Positions 1-6,917 of a stretch of DNA of 23,228 nucleotides are shown piece by piece. Position numbers and translations under genes: made by a program. The stretch comes from Clostridiaceae bacterium (GTDB lineage: Bacteria > Bacillota > Clostridia > Oscillospirales > Acutalibacteraceae), in contig JAEEHZ010000157.1 of NCBI GenBank assembly GCA_016281115.1, positions 1-23,228 of the forward strand, read 5' to 3'. The notes under the pieces were generated by a model. It saw only the letters and a program-made list of their open reading frames with translations, was not told the origin of the DNA and made no database searches. Numbering within the stretch: the first letter of the stretch is position 1; every line of letters begins with the position of its first letter.

Positions 1-1088
1 AGAGTTTGAGCCGCTCGGTACTGTTTTGGAGAAGATTTACCCACTGGATAGGGGGCATGGGCGTACTTGTGTTTATTATGGCGCTGATGTCCGGCAACGC
101 AGACCGCTCTATACATATATTGCGCGCCGAGATGCCGGGCCCCGTTGTAGGCAAGCTTGTTCCCAAAGCAAGAGACACGGCAAAAATTCTTTATCTCATT
201 TATATAGCGATGACCGGTGCAGAGATAATATTTTTACTCTTAGGCGGTATGCCTGTTTTTGACAGCATAGTTCATTCCTCTGCAACGGCAGGCACAGGCG
301 GTTTCGGAATAAAGGCAGACAGTATAGGCGGCTACAGCGCATATGCGCAGTGGGTAATAGCCGTGTTTATGATATTGTTCGGTGTAAACTTTAATGTTTA
401 TTACCTTATGCTTGTAAGAAAAGTAAACTCAATGCTCAAAAGCACCGAGCTTTGGTGCTATTTGTCAATTGTTATTGTAAGCATAAGCCTTGTTACGATG
501 AATGTATATTCTATATATGGGTCTTTTTCCGAGTCGCTCAGGCAATCTACGTTTCAGGTCGCGTCCATTATATCTACGACAGGCTTTGCAACTACCGATT
601 TTAACGCCTGGCCGGGTTTTTCTAAAACAGTACTTTTATTGCTTATGTTTGTTGGAGGATGTGCAGGCTCCACGGCAGGCGGATTGAAAGTATCACGTGC
701 TATGCTTTTGATAAAGACAATACGAAGAGAAATTAAGAAAATGATACATCCAAATATTATAAAAACAGTCAGATTAGAGTATAAGCCTGTTGAAGAAAGC
801 ACTTTAAGCGGAGTGACGTCATATTTTGCTATTTATATTCTCTGTATAGCAATCGTTTTCCTCATTCTCAGCTTAGAGCCGCTTGATATGGAAACTAATT
901 TTTCGGCGACGATAGCCTGCTTTAACAATGTCGGACCCGGTTTTGCGGGCGTTGGACCTGCCTCAAATTATGCTGATTACTCAAATCTTTCTAAGGTTGT
1001 TTTGTCTTTGGCAATGCTTTTGGGAAGACTGGAGATATTCCCGCTTGTTATTACGCTCAATCCTTTTATATGGAAAAAGAGAGTATAA
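1..1088 (+). CDS. trkH: TrkH/KtrB-family potassium uptake channel subunit (5' truncated)
   Basis: This is the membrane channel subunit of a Trk/Ktr K+ uptake system. The reading frame is open at the window edge (codons from position 3), so the N-terminus lies upstream; the TTG at position 6 is only the first possible internal start. About 360 residues remain. Visible family marks are FTHWIGGMGVLVF at the start, a pore-loop segment TAGTGGFG near residues 94-101, a second filter-like segment GGCAGSTAGGLKVSR near 216-230, a third NNVGPGFAGVGP near 308-319, and the usual C-terminal end LLGRLEIFPLVI. Several hydrophobic helices alternate with these loops. The regulatory NAD-binding TrkA/KtrA partner is not in the window and could lie upstream. 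Family assignment is firm; the TrkH versus KtrB choice is not resolved. Confidence 0.9.
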   Translation, partial: SLSRSVLFWRRFTHWIGGMGVLVFIMALMSGNADRSIHILRAEMPGPVVGKLVPKARDTAKILYLIYIAMTGAEIIFLLLGGMPVFDSIVHSSATAGTGGFGIKADSIGGYSAYAQWVIAVFMILFGVNFNVYYLMLVRKVNSMLKSTELWCYLSIVIVSISLVTMNVYSIYGSFSESLRQSTFQVASIISTTGFATTDFNAWPGFSKTVLLLLMFVGGCAGSTAGGLKVSRAMLLIKTIRREIKKMIHPNIIKTVRLEYKPVEESTLSGVTSYFAIYILCIAIVFLILSLEPLDMETNFSATIACFNNVGPGFAGVGPASNYADYSNLSKVVLSLAMLLGRLEIFPLVITLNPFIWKKRV

Positions 1089-1113
1089 TTGAGAATAAAT
1101 AATCATATAATGC

Positions 1114-1153
1114 AAAGACTATTTTCGAATTCAGTTCGGAGGTAGTCTTTTTT
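1114..1153 (+). terminator. Terminator-like hairpin that contains the tepA Shine-Dalgarno
   Basis: Bases 1114-1129 can pair with 1135-1150 as an uninterrupted 16-bp stem (three G-U pairs) around a 5-nt loop, followed by T through 1153. That is intrinsic-terminator geometry and suits the end of trkH. The GGAGG at 1138-1142 lies in the 3' arm, 11 nt before the ATG at 1154, so the folded hairpin would hide the ribosome binding site of the next gene. Pairing was read by eye, without an energy calculation. Confidence 0.7.
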
Positions 1154-1900
1154 ATGCAAAAACAGTCATTAAAACAAAGCTTTGTTTCGCCGCCTACGGA
1201 GGAGCCTCAGACACAGGAAGAATGTCCGCAGGAAGAATGTATCCCGCAAGACAGTATTGAGAGCAGCGGCAGCATTACCACCATCGGAAAGTATACGATC
1301 CACTGTTTGACAATAATAGGGCAGATAGAAGGCCATTTTATTTTGCCTTCACAAAACAAAACCACAAAATATGAACACGTTATACCCCAGCTTGTAGCAG
1401 TGGAAGAAAGCCCGAAAATTGACGGTTTGCTGATACTTCTCAACACACAGGGGGGAGATGTAGAAGCAGGGCTTGCAATAGCAGAGCTTGTGTCGGGTAT
1501 CAAGAAGCCGACAGTGTCTTTGGTGCTTGGCGGCGGTCACTCCATCGGCGTTCCCCTTGCCGTGGCGGCAAAACGGTCGTTTATCGCGAAGTCTGCGTCA
1601 ATGACAGTACATCCCGTTAGAATGACAGGTCTAACATTAGGTGTTCCGCAGGCGTTTGAGTATTTTCAGCGTATGCAGGAGAGGATTAATAATTTTGTTG
1701 CCGATAATTCTAACATAAGCCCCGAGCGGTATAACGAGCTTGCAATGAACACAGGCGAGCTTGTTATGGATGTAGGCACGATACTTGAGGGCAGTGACGC
1801 AGTAAAAGAAGGGCTTATCGACGAAGTGGGCGATCTGTCGAACGCGCTTGATTGCCTATATGATATGATAGAAAAGCAGAACAGATCAGATAAAAAGTAA
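1154..1900 (+). CDS. tepA: TepA-like ClpP-fold serine protease (translocation-enhancing protein family)
   Basis: A 248-residue ClpP/crotonase-fold protease of the TepA type, a cytosolic serine peptidase without an ATPase partner nearby. After an acidic, Gln/Glu-rich leader of about 45 residues, the ClpP core starts at HCLTIIGQIEGHF. The likely nucleophile is Ser130 in GGGHSIG, and His153 in MTVHPVR fits the catalytic histidine. NTQGGDVEAGLAIAE (97-111) is the glycine-rich oxyanion-side strand and helix typical of the family. In Bacillus the homologue lies next to a DNA translocase; here no ftsK is present and the gene stands alone between trkH and the converging spoIIA operon. The ATG at 1154 has GGAGG 11 nt upstream, inside a hairpin. 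The substrate is not known from sequence. The family call is strong; the name tepA is by similarity. Confidence 0.85.
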   Translation: MQKQSLKQSFVSPPTEEPQTQEECPQEECIPQDSIESSGSITTIGKYTIHCLTIIGQIEGHFILPSQNKTTKYEHVIPQLVAVEESPKIDGLLILLNTQGGDVEAGLAIAELVSGIKKPTVSLVLGGGHSIGVPLAVAAKRSFIAKSASMTVHPVRMTGLTLGVPQAFEYFQRMQERINNFVADNSNISPERYNELAMNTGELVMDVGTILEGSDAVKEGLIDEVGDLSNALDCLYDMIEKQNRSDKK

Positions 1901-1902
1901 AT

Positions 1903-1942
1903 AAAGCGCTGCCGAATACCAAAAAGCATCGGCAGCGCTTTT
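1903..1942. terminator. Bidirectional terminator between tepA and sigF
   Basis: A 13-bp perfect inverted repeat pairs 1903-1915 with 1929-1941, with a 13-nt loop. A-rich bases on the left and a T run on the right let it end transcription from tepA (plus) and from the spoIIA operon (minus). The sigF stop codon (1941-1943) touches the right arm. Confidence 0.9.
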
Positions 1943-2606
1943 ATCCCGTCATTTTTGCACGCAACAGCGCAAGTATTTTTTTCTCCCTGCGCGATATTTG
2001 CACCTGTGTCATATTAAGTACCTGCGCTGTGCTGCATTGAGTTAAATTTTTGAAAAAACGGAGTTGAATTATTCTTTTATCGTTTTCGCTAAGTTCTTTT
2101 ATTATTTGTCTCAGAGCTATAATATCTGTCAGTTTGTCCTCGTATCCTTCTGTGGGGATATCCATTTGCGAATCGGCTGAGTCGTCGCTGTCACTTTCAA
2201 ATATAGTAAGTGACAGCGGCGCCTGCGAAGCCTTGATCGCCTCGGTTATCTTTTCTTTATCTACCGATAGCAGTTTAGAAAGCTCTTCTATTGTGGGGCT
2301 GCGTCCCTCCTTTGCGGAAAAATCATTTGCCGTCCTTGATATTTTCATAGAAAGCTCTTTAATTGTTCTTCCCACTTTAACTGTTCCTCCGTCGCGAAAC
2401 AGCTTTTTAATTTCTCCTAATATCACAGGAACGGCGTAAGTAGAAAACTTTACACCTCTTTCCGTATCAAATTTGTTTGCCGCTTTTGTAAGCCCTAAGC
2501 GTCCCGCCTGAAAAAGATCGTCATATTCTATGCCTTTTCCTTTAAATCTGTTGGCGCAGGCATATACGAGCCCTAAATTGTCTGTTATTATGGCGTCATT
2601 AGTCAT
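1941..2606 (-). CDS. sigF: RNA polymerase forespore sigma factor sigma-F (SpoIIAC)
   Basis: A sigma-70 family factor of the SigB/F/G group, about 221 residues. Region 2 is clear: IEYDDLFQAGRLGL followed by KFDTERGVKFSTYAVPVILGEI (split here as KFDTERGVKFSTY and AVPVILGEI). The region 3 helix is GRSPTIEELSKLLSVDKEKI. The region 4 helix-turn-helix ends in MTQVQISRREKKIL. Third in a spoIIAA-spoIIAB-sigF order, it is sigma-F rather than sigma-G or sigma-B. The start is uncertain: an ATG at 2606 has GGTG six bases upstream and is preferred; a GTG at 2615 is the alternative. Either start overlaps the 3' end of spoIIAB, which implies translational coupling. It directs early forespore transcription when released from SpoIIAB. 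Confidence 0.96.
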   Translation of the reverse strand: MTNDAIITDNLGLVYACANRFKGKGIEYDDLFQAGRLGLTKAANKFDTERGVKFSTYAVPVILGEIKKLFRDGGTVKVGRTIKELSMKISRTANDFSAKEGRSPTIEELSKLLSVDKEKITEAIKASQAPLSLTIFESDSDDSADSQMDIPTEGYEDKLTDIIALRQIIKELSENDKRIIQLRFFKNLTQCSTAQVLNMTQVQISRREKKILALLRAKMTG

Positions 2607-3045
2607 TACAAGCACCGTACCTGATTATGTTCTTCTCCAGTGTGACAGTCGTACCTTTTCCCAAGGCGGATTTTACCGCGAGCTTATCGCAAAAGCTTTG
2701 CATAACCGCAAATCCCAGTCCTGCGCGTTCACCTCCTGCCGTTGTAAACATAGGCTCCATAGCCTGTTTGATATTCTCAATTCCGACGCCCTTATCTTTT
2801 ATTTTATATACAAGCTTTCCGTTATCATATAAATAAGCGTTTATGTATATGATACCTTCCGAAAGCGCATATGCGTGTACTATGCAGTTAGTAACGGCCT
2901 CGGAAATTGCCGTTTTTATGTCTGCCATATCGTTTATTGTTGGGTCTGCGAGCATTGCAAAAGCTGCGCAAGCCGTTCTTGCAAAGCCTTCGTTGATGCT
3001 TTTTGAAGGAAAGCTGATTTTCATTTCGTTTATTATCTCACTCAT
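2599..3045 (-). CDS. spoIIAB: Anti-sigma-F factor and serine kinase SpoIIAB
   Basis: A 148-residue GHKL-fold protein kinase that binds sigma-F and phosphorylates SpoIIAA. The N-box is EAVTN at 49-53, with Glu49 as likely catalytic base and Asn53 for Mg2+. The G1 box is DKGVGI at 84-89 and the ATP-lid/G2 segment is ERAGLGFAVM at 106-115. Length matches the family. The start codon overlaps the spoIIAA stop (ATGA arrangement), and the 3' end overlaps sigF, so the three proteins should be made in fixed ratio. A GGCGG-type ribosome binding site precedes the ATG inside spoIIAA. Confidence 0.96.
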   Translation of the reverse strand: MSEIINEMKISFPSKSINEGFARTACAAFAMLADPTINDMADIKTAISEAVTNCIVHAYALSEGIIYINAYLYDNGKLVYKIKDKGVGIENIKQAMEPMFTTAGGERAGLGFAVMQSFCDKLAVKSALGKGTTVTLEKNIIRYGACND

Positions 3046-3368
3046 TTTGCTACCGCCTTATCGTATTTTATTATTCCCAAAGCTTCAATTCCCGACAGTT
3101 TTATCATTCTAAGCAAACTTTGCGGGATATTTACAACTTTAATCTCTGCTTTGATAATTTGCGCCAGTCTGTAACGCCCCATAATTAGACCTACACCCGA
3201 GCTGTCCATAAATGTTACTGCAGAAAAATCAAGAATGATGATCTGAGGCTTGTTAAGCTGTATTTCAGCGTCTATTGCTTTGCGGATCGGTGCTGCGCTG
3301 TGATGATCGATTTCGCCCTGAAGCTTTGCAGTTAATTTTTGAGATTCATATGTTATATTAACATTCAA
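3042..3368 (-). CDS. spoIIAA: Anti-sigma factor antagonist SpoIIAA
   Basis: A 108-residue STAS-domain protein. The conserved GEIDHHSA (18-25) and MDSSGVGLIMGRY (54-66) segments match SpoIIAA; Ser57 in DSSG is the expected phosphorylation site. When dephosphorylated it displaces sigma-F from SpoIIAB. The start is a TTG at 3368: an in-frame stop directly precedes it, and AAGGAG lies 11 nt upstream, so a longer protein is excluded. First gene of the spoIIA operon. I looked for a sigma-H promoter and Spo0A boxes upstream and found no convincing match. Confidence 0.95.
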   Translation of the reverse strand: MNVNITYESQKLTAKLQGEIDHHSAAPIRKAIDAEIQLNKPQIIILDFSAVTFMDSSGVGLIMGRYRLAQIIKAEIKVVNIPQSLLRMIKLSGIEALGIIKYDKAVAK

Positions 3369-3393
3369 TTATTTTACATCTCCTTGCTGTTGA

Positions 3394-3411
3394 TAAACTA
3401 ATAATAGTTTA
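3394..3411. repeat. Perfect 7-bp inverted repeat upstream of spoIIAA
   Basis: TAAACTA and TAGTTTA flank a 4-base ATAA centre, about 26-43 bases upstream of the spoIIAA start. There is no T run, so it is not a terminator. It could be an operator for a dimeric regulator or overlap a promoter; the minus strand reads TATTAT within it, which would serve as a -10 element, but no good -35 is visible. Confidence 0.5.
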
Positions 3412-3457
3412 CATAAACGGTAAATCTGATCGAATTTTGGCGCAGGCAAATTATTAT

Positions 3458-3478
3458 TTAAGCTTTTTTTAAGCTTAA
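3458..3478. repeat. 8-bp inverted repeat in the spoIIAA/CorC divergent region
   Basis: TTAAGCTT (3458-3465) and AAGCTTAA (3471-3478) form a perfect 8-bp inverted repeat around a T5 centre. It sits in the middle of the roughly 200-bp divergent region and could be an operator or a weak hairpin. Nothing further can be said from sequence. Confidence 0.45.
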
Positions 3479-3595
3479 TATGCAAAAATGTGAATAAAGT
3501 TGATTAAAAAATGATTATTTTTCTGTTTTAGAATTATAATTTTATAAAAATATGTATCATTATCGTATAAAATTGTGTTTGGAGTTGGTAGAATT

Positions 3596-4873
3596 TTGGA
3601 TAGTGATCCTTTTAATTTAATTAACTTGATTTATTTGATATGTATTATACTTCTTGTGGGTTTGTCCGCGCTGTTTTCTTCTATGGCGACTGCTTTTTCT
3701 TCCGTAGCACCCGCAAGGCTCAGAAGCTACGCAGAAGAAGGAGATAAAAGGGCTCCCACAGCGTTAAAGATCTTAGACAGATATCAATATGCCCTTACAA
3801 CGATACTTATAGGAAACAATATTGTAAACATTGGCTGTTCGTCCATAGGAACATTGCTGTGTGTGCGGATATTCGGCAGCTACGGAGCTGCTATCAGCAC
3901 GGGAATCATCACTTTGCTCGTGCTTACTTTCGGCGAGGTTTTGCCGAAAAATATGGCGAAAAAGAACAGCGAAGGTCTGTGCCTTGCAACGGCAGGCTTT
4001 CTTAACGTTCTGATGGTAATATTTAAGCCTTTTTCCCGGTTCTTTACTTTCCTTAGTTCCGTTGCGCAAAAAATCTCGGGAAGACACAAGCAAAAGCCGA
4101 CTGTAACTGAAAATGAGCTTAAATACATTATTGAAAGCATTGAAGGCGAGGGCGTTTTGGAAGAACAGGAGAGCGAGCTTGTTCAGTCTGCGCTTGATTT
4201 TGACGATACAACGGTAGGCGATATATTAACGCCGAGGGTGGACGTATCTGCGCTTGATGTAGACGCCCCGTTTGAGGTAAACAAACAAATAATTATAGAA
4301 GACCGTTTTTCAAGATTTCCTGTTTATAAAGATTCAATTGACAATATTATAGGAATACTTCACTCCAGAGATTATCTTGAAGAAATAATTAAAGGCTCAC
4401 AGCCTGATATCCAAAAGCTTGTTACGCCTGCGTGCTTCGTGTACAAAACGAAAAAACTGAGCTATGTATTGGCAGAGTTTAAGCGCAACCGTTTGCATAT
4501 CGCAATTGTTGTAGACGAATACGGGGGTACCCTGGGTATTGTTACAATGGAAGACCTTTTAGAGGAGCTTGTGGGCGAAATATGGGACGAGGACGAGATA
4601 GAGGAGAGCAAGATAACAAAGCTCAACGATTCACTGTATCGTCTTGACGGAGATGTGTATATCGACGAATTTGCCGAACTCTTTGATCTAAGTCCAAAGC
4701 TTTTTGAAGAAACCGAAAGTAATACCATCGGCGGTTGGGTGTATGAGAATATAGGCTCTATTCCCGAAAAAGGAAGCACTTTTACATTTAACAATATAAA
4801 AATCACGGTTGAACGTGTGCAGGAGAAAAGAATAGAGTATGTATTGGCGGAAAAACTGCCCGCGGAAGAGTAA
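3596..4873 (+). CDS. CorC/HlyC-family (CNNM-type) CBS-pair membrane protein
   Basis: A membrane protein of the hemolysin-C/CorC family, linked in bacteria to Mg2+/Co2+ efflux or resistance. Order: a DUF21/CNNM transmembrane region of about 150 residues containing the family motif FGEVLPK, a cytoplasmic CBS pair (around TPRVDVSALDVD and VVDEYGGTLGIVTMEDLLEELVGE, the latter cut here as VVDEYGGTLGIV then TMEDLLEELVGE), and a C-terminal CorC/HlyC transporter-associated domain from about YRLDGDVYIDEF. A TTG at 3596 with GGAG 11 nt upstream is the better start; a GTG at 3575 would add seven residues but has no ribosome binding site. The DNA glycosylase gene follows after 8 bp, so they are probably cotranscribed. 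The transported ion is not determined by sequence. Confidence 0.9.
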   Translation: MDSDPFNLINLIYLICIILLVGLSALFSSMATAFSSVAPARLRSYAEEGDKRAPTALKILDRYQYALTTILIGNNIVNIGCSSIGTLLCVRIFGSYGAAISTGIITLLVLTFGEVLPKNMAKKNSEGLCLATAGFLNVLMVIFKPFSRFFTFLSSVAQKISGRHKQKPTVTENELKYIIESIEGEGVLEEQESELVQSALDFDDTTVGDILTPRVDVSALDVDAPFEVNKQIIIEDRFSRFPVYKDSIDNIIGILHSRDYLEEIIKGSQPDIQKLVTPACFVYKTKKLSYVLAEFKRNRLHIAIVVDEYGGTLGIVTMEDLLEELVGEIWDEDEIEESKITKLNDSLYRLDGDVYIDEFAELFDLSPKLFEETESNTIGGWVYENIGSIPEKGSTFTFNNIKITVERVQEKRIEYVLAEKLPAEE

Positions 4874-4881
4874 TTTTATAT

Positions 4882-5721
4882 ATGATTGATTACAGATATG
4901 ATAAACAACATAATACGATAATTGTCAGCGACAGGGATTTTGATTTGACGCAGACATTTGAGTGCGGACAGTGTTTTCGCTGGAATAAGAACCCCGACTG
5001 CTCTTATACGGGGATCGCATTTGGTAAAAGGCTTACACTTAAACATATTGACGACAAGGTCTTTTTGTATAATACCAGTGAAGAAGATTTTAATTACTAT
5101 TGGAGAAATTATTTTGATCTGTCACTGAATTACGGCAGTGTAAAAAAAGCGTTGAGTGATCTGCATCCCGTTATGAAAAAAATGTGCGATTATGCGCCCG
5201 GTATAAGAATCTTAAATCAAGAGCCTTTTGAGGCGCTTATATCGTTTATTATAAGCCAGAATAATAATATCCCCAGAATAAAGGGTATTATTGACAGGCT
5301 GTGCGCTAATTTCGGTGAATATAAAGAGGGGACAGGCTTTGCTTTTCCCACACCGCAAAGGCTTGCAATGCTTGAAGAGGACGACCTGGCGCCGATAAGA
5401 AGCGGCTTCAGGGCAAAATATATATGCGACGCCGCAAATAAAACAGCAAACGGCGAAATTGACCTTGAACAAATATCAAAAATGCCGATAGAAGAGGCGC
5501 GCGAAAAGCTGATGACAATAAAGGGTGTTGGACCAAAGGTTGCTGAATGTGTTTTGCTTTACGGTATGCACAGACTAGAGTGTTTCCCTTTGGATGTGTG
5601 GATGAAAAGAGCGATGAAGGTTTATTTTCCCGATAAAACGCCCGGATTTTTCGGAAATTACGCAGGGATAGCTCAGCAGTATATTTTTCATTACAGCAGG
5701 TTTAACCTGAAAGAGGAATAA
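4882..5721 (+). CDS. ogg: OGG1-type 8-oxoguanine DNA glycosylase/AP lyase
   Basis: A 279-residue HhH-GPD base-excision repair enzyme resembling OGG1, including the N-terminal domain with FECGQCFRW at 27-35. The middle segment FIISQNNNI (122-130) matches the OGG1 SSNNNI element. The helix-hairpin-helix is IKGVGPKVAECV (213-224), with Lys219 as expected Schiff-base nucleophile and Asp238 in PLDVW as the activating aspartate. It would excise oxidised guanine and nick the backbone. It lies 8 bp after the CorC-like gene. Length and all key residues are complete. Confidence 0.9.
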   Translation: MIDYRYDKQHNTIIVSDRDFDLTQTFECGQCFRWNKNPDCSYTGIAFGKRLTLKHIDDKVFLYNTSEEDFNYYWRNYFDLSLNYGSVKKALSDLHPVMKKMCDYAPGIRILNQEPFEALISFIISQNNNIPRIKGIIDRLCANFGEYKEGTGFAFPTPQRLAMLEEDDLAPIRSGFRAKYICDAANKTANGEIDLEQISKMPIEEAREKLMTIKGVGPKVAECVLLYGMHRLECFPLDVWMKRAMKVYFPDKTPGFFGNYAGIAQQYIFHYSRFNLKEE

Positions 5722-5758
5722 CACATTTTTCTTTTGCCCGTTATCGTTATTTAAATAC

Positions 5759-5787
5759 TTTACAAAAGCCTTGTATTGTGATAAAAT
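5759..5787 (+). promoter_or_regulatory. Sigma-A-type promoter for the PKTG/sortase block
   Basis: TTTACA at 5759-5764 and TAAAAT at 5782-5787 are separated by 17 bp, and a TG lies one base before the -10 (extended -10). The 5823 start codon follows by about 35 bases. It is the only good promoter seen before the sortase genes. Confidence 0.7.
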
Positions 5788-5822
5788 ACATATGATTAAA
5801 TTAATAAATTGGAGTGATATCT

Positions 5823-6065
5823 ATGAAGAAGGTTGTAACGTTAATTTTAGCCGCAATGATCATTGCTTTGGGCACGGCATCTTCTTTTGCGCTTGACCCC
5901 ATAGTAAGCCCTGTGGCTCCCGTTTACAGCGATACCGACACAGAACCCAAATCACCCTATGCCCCTAAAACAGGCAACACAGCTGCAGAGGCAGCACTGC
6001 TTTGTGCAGGTGTGGGCGCGCTTGCATTTGCCGGCATAAGCGTAAGCAAAAAAATAAGCGAATAA
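5823..6065 (+). CDS. Small exported protein with PKTG sortase-type sorting signal
   Basis: An 80-residue protein I recognise only by architecture. A signal peptide (MKKVV, hydrophobic core, cleavage after SSFA near residue 23) is followed by a mature region of about 20 residues rich in Pro, Ser, Asp and Thr. Then comes APKTGN, an LPXTG-like sorting motif, a hydrophobic segment of about 20 residues and a short charged tail (KKISE). Sortase-motif, membrane span and basic tail in that order are the standard cell-wall sorting signal. The ATG at 5823 has GGAG eight bases upstream; a GTG at 5814 overlaps that site and is unlikely. Two class B sortases follow directly, making it their likely substrate. 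The exposed part is so short that it may be a spacer, pilus-base-like or signalling peptide; its function is unknown. Confidence 0.75.
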   Translation: MKKVVTLILAAMIIALGTASSFALDPIVSPVAPVYSDTDTEPKSPYAPKTGNTAAEAALLCAGVGALAFAGISVSKKISE

Positions 6066-6084
6066 CCGATTGTAAGACAGGAAA

Positions 6085-6101
6085 CGGCGCGCAAAGCGCC
6101 G
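6085..6101 (+). other. GC-rich intercistronic hairpin before the first sortase gene
   Basis: CGGCGC and GCGCCG form a 6-bp perfect stem around GCAAA. No T run follows, so it is not an intrinsic terminator. Located 19 bases after the PKTG gene and just before the sortase start, it could stabilise the upstream mRNA end after processing and so raise substrate over enzyme output. This role is inference. Confidence 0.5.
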
Positions 6102-6113
6102 CAGGCGATCATA

Positions 6114-6884
6114 ATGAATATGAGAATCAAAAGAATATTGGCGGCTTGTTTGATTATTACAAGCTGTGTAAGTTTTTGCGGCTGTAAATCAAGTTCTTCG
6201 GTGGATTTTGTAAGTGATGTAAATACTGTATCTCTGCAAACTTTGACCGACGGCTCTTCCGACAGCGACACCGGAGCAGATGTTAAGGTGGAAAACCCGA
6301 TAGATTTTAAAGATCTGCAGTCTAAAAACAGCGACTTATATGCTTGGATATATATTCCCAATACATCTGTGGATTATCCCATAGCACAAAGTGGGAAAGG
6401 TGAAGACGATGCTTTTTATCTGCATCACGGTGTGGACAAAGGCTATTACTTTGCCGGTACTATATATTCCGAAAAGAAAAACAGCAAAGACTTTACCGAC
6501 AGAAATACCCTGCTCTACGGTCATAATATGCTTGACGGCTCAATGTTTACCACGCTTCACAAATTTGAGGACGAAAGCTTTTTTGAGAACAATCAGTATA
6601 TATACATATATACCCCCGGTCATATTTTGACGTATAAAATATGCGCCGCTTATGAATATGACGACAGGCATATACTTAACTCTTTTGATTTTTCGGATGA
6701 TAAGGTATGGGCAGATTATGTTAAGTGGGTCAATAAGCCTGAATCACCGTATACCTGCAATTACCGCGACGCAGGCCTTACCACGGACGACACTATAATA
6801 ACCCTGAGCACCTGCACAAATTACCGCTCAAGCGACAGATATCTTGTTCAGGCCAAGCTGGAAAGCGACAAGCCTACACTTTGA
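6114..6884 (+). CDS. srtB: Class B sortase, first of a tandem pair
   Basis: A 256-residue class B sortase, a membrane-associated extracellular transpeptidase that links PKTG-type proteins to peptidoglycan. Catalytic residues are His137 in LYGHNM, Cys234 in LSTCTN and Arg242 in DRYLVQAKL. The N-terminus has a hydrophobic segment (8-23) ending FCGC followed by a Ser-rich stretch, so it may be a lipoprotein signal (Cys24) rather than the usual membrane anchor; the lipobox is imperfect. A linker of about 35 residues rich in Ser and Asp follows. ATG at 6114 has only a weak AGG ribosome binding site eight bases upstream; ATG at 6120 is possible. The catalytic region is close to that of the following gene, roughly 70% identical by eye, which implies a recent duplication. 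Confidence 0.92.
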   Translation: MNMRIKRILAACLIITSCVSFCGCKSSSSVDFVSDVNTVSLQTLTDGSSDSDTGADVKVENPIDFKDLQSKNSDLYAWIYIPNTSVDYPIAQSGKGEDDAFYLHHGVDKGYYFAGTIYSEKKNSKDFTDRNTLLYGHNMLDGSMFTTLHKFEDESFFENNQYIYIYTPGHILTYKICAAYEYDDRHILNSFDFSDDKVWADYVKWVNKPESPYTCNYRDAGLTTDDTIITLSTCTNYRSSDRYLVQAKLESDKPTL

Positions 6885-6900
6885 TCTTTAAGTGTTTTTT
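6876..6900 (+). terminator. Weak terminator or attenuator between the two sortase genes
   Basis: ACACTT (6876-6881) pairs with AAGTGT (6890-6895) across an 8-nt loop, followed by five T. The stem is only 6 bp and overlaps the stop codon of the first sortase, so partial termination is more likely than a full stop. Confidence 0.4.
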
Positions 6901-6917
6901 GAAAGAATGTGATAAAA

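Noticed and set aside
3369..3574. Spo0A boxes (TGTCGAA) upstream of spoIIAA
   Set aside because: Only a partial match (TTCGATC on the minus strand) was found; not enough to report as a site.
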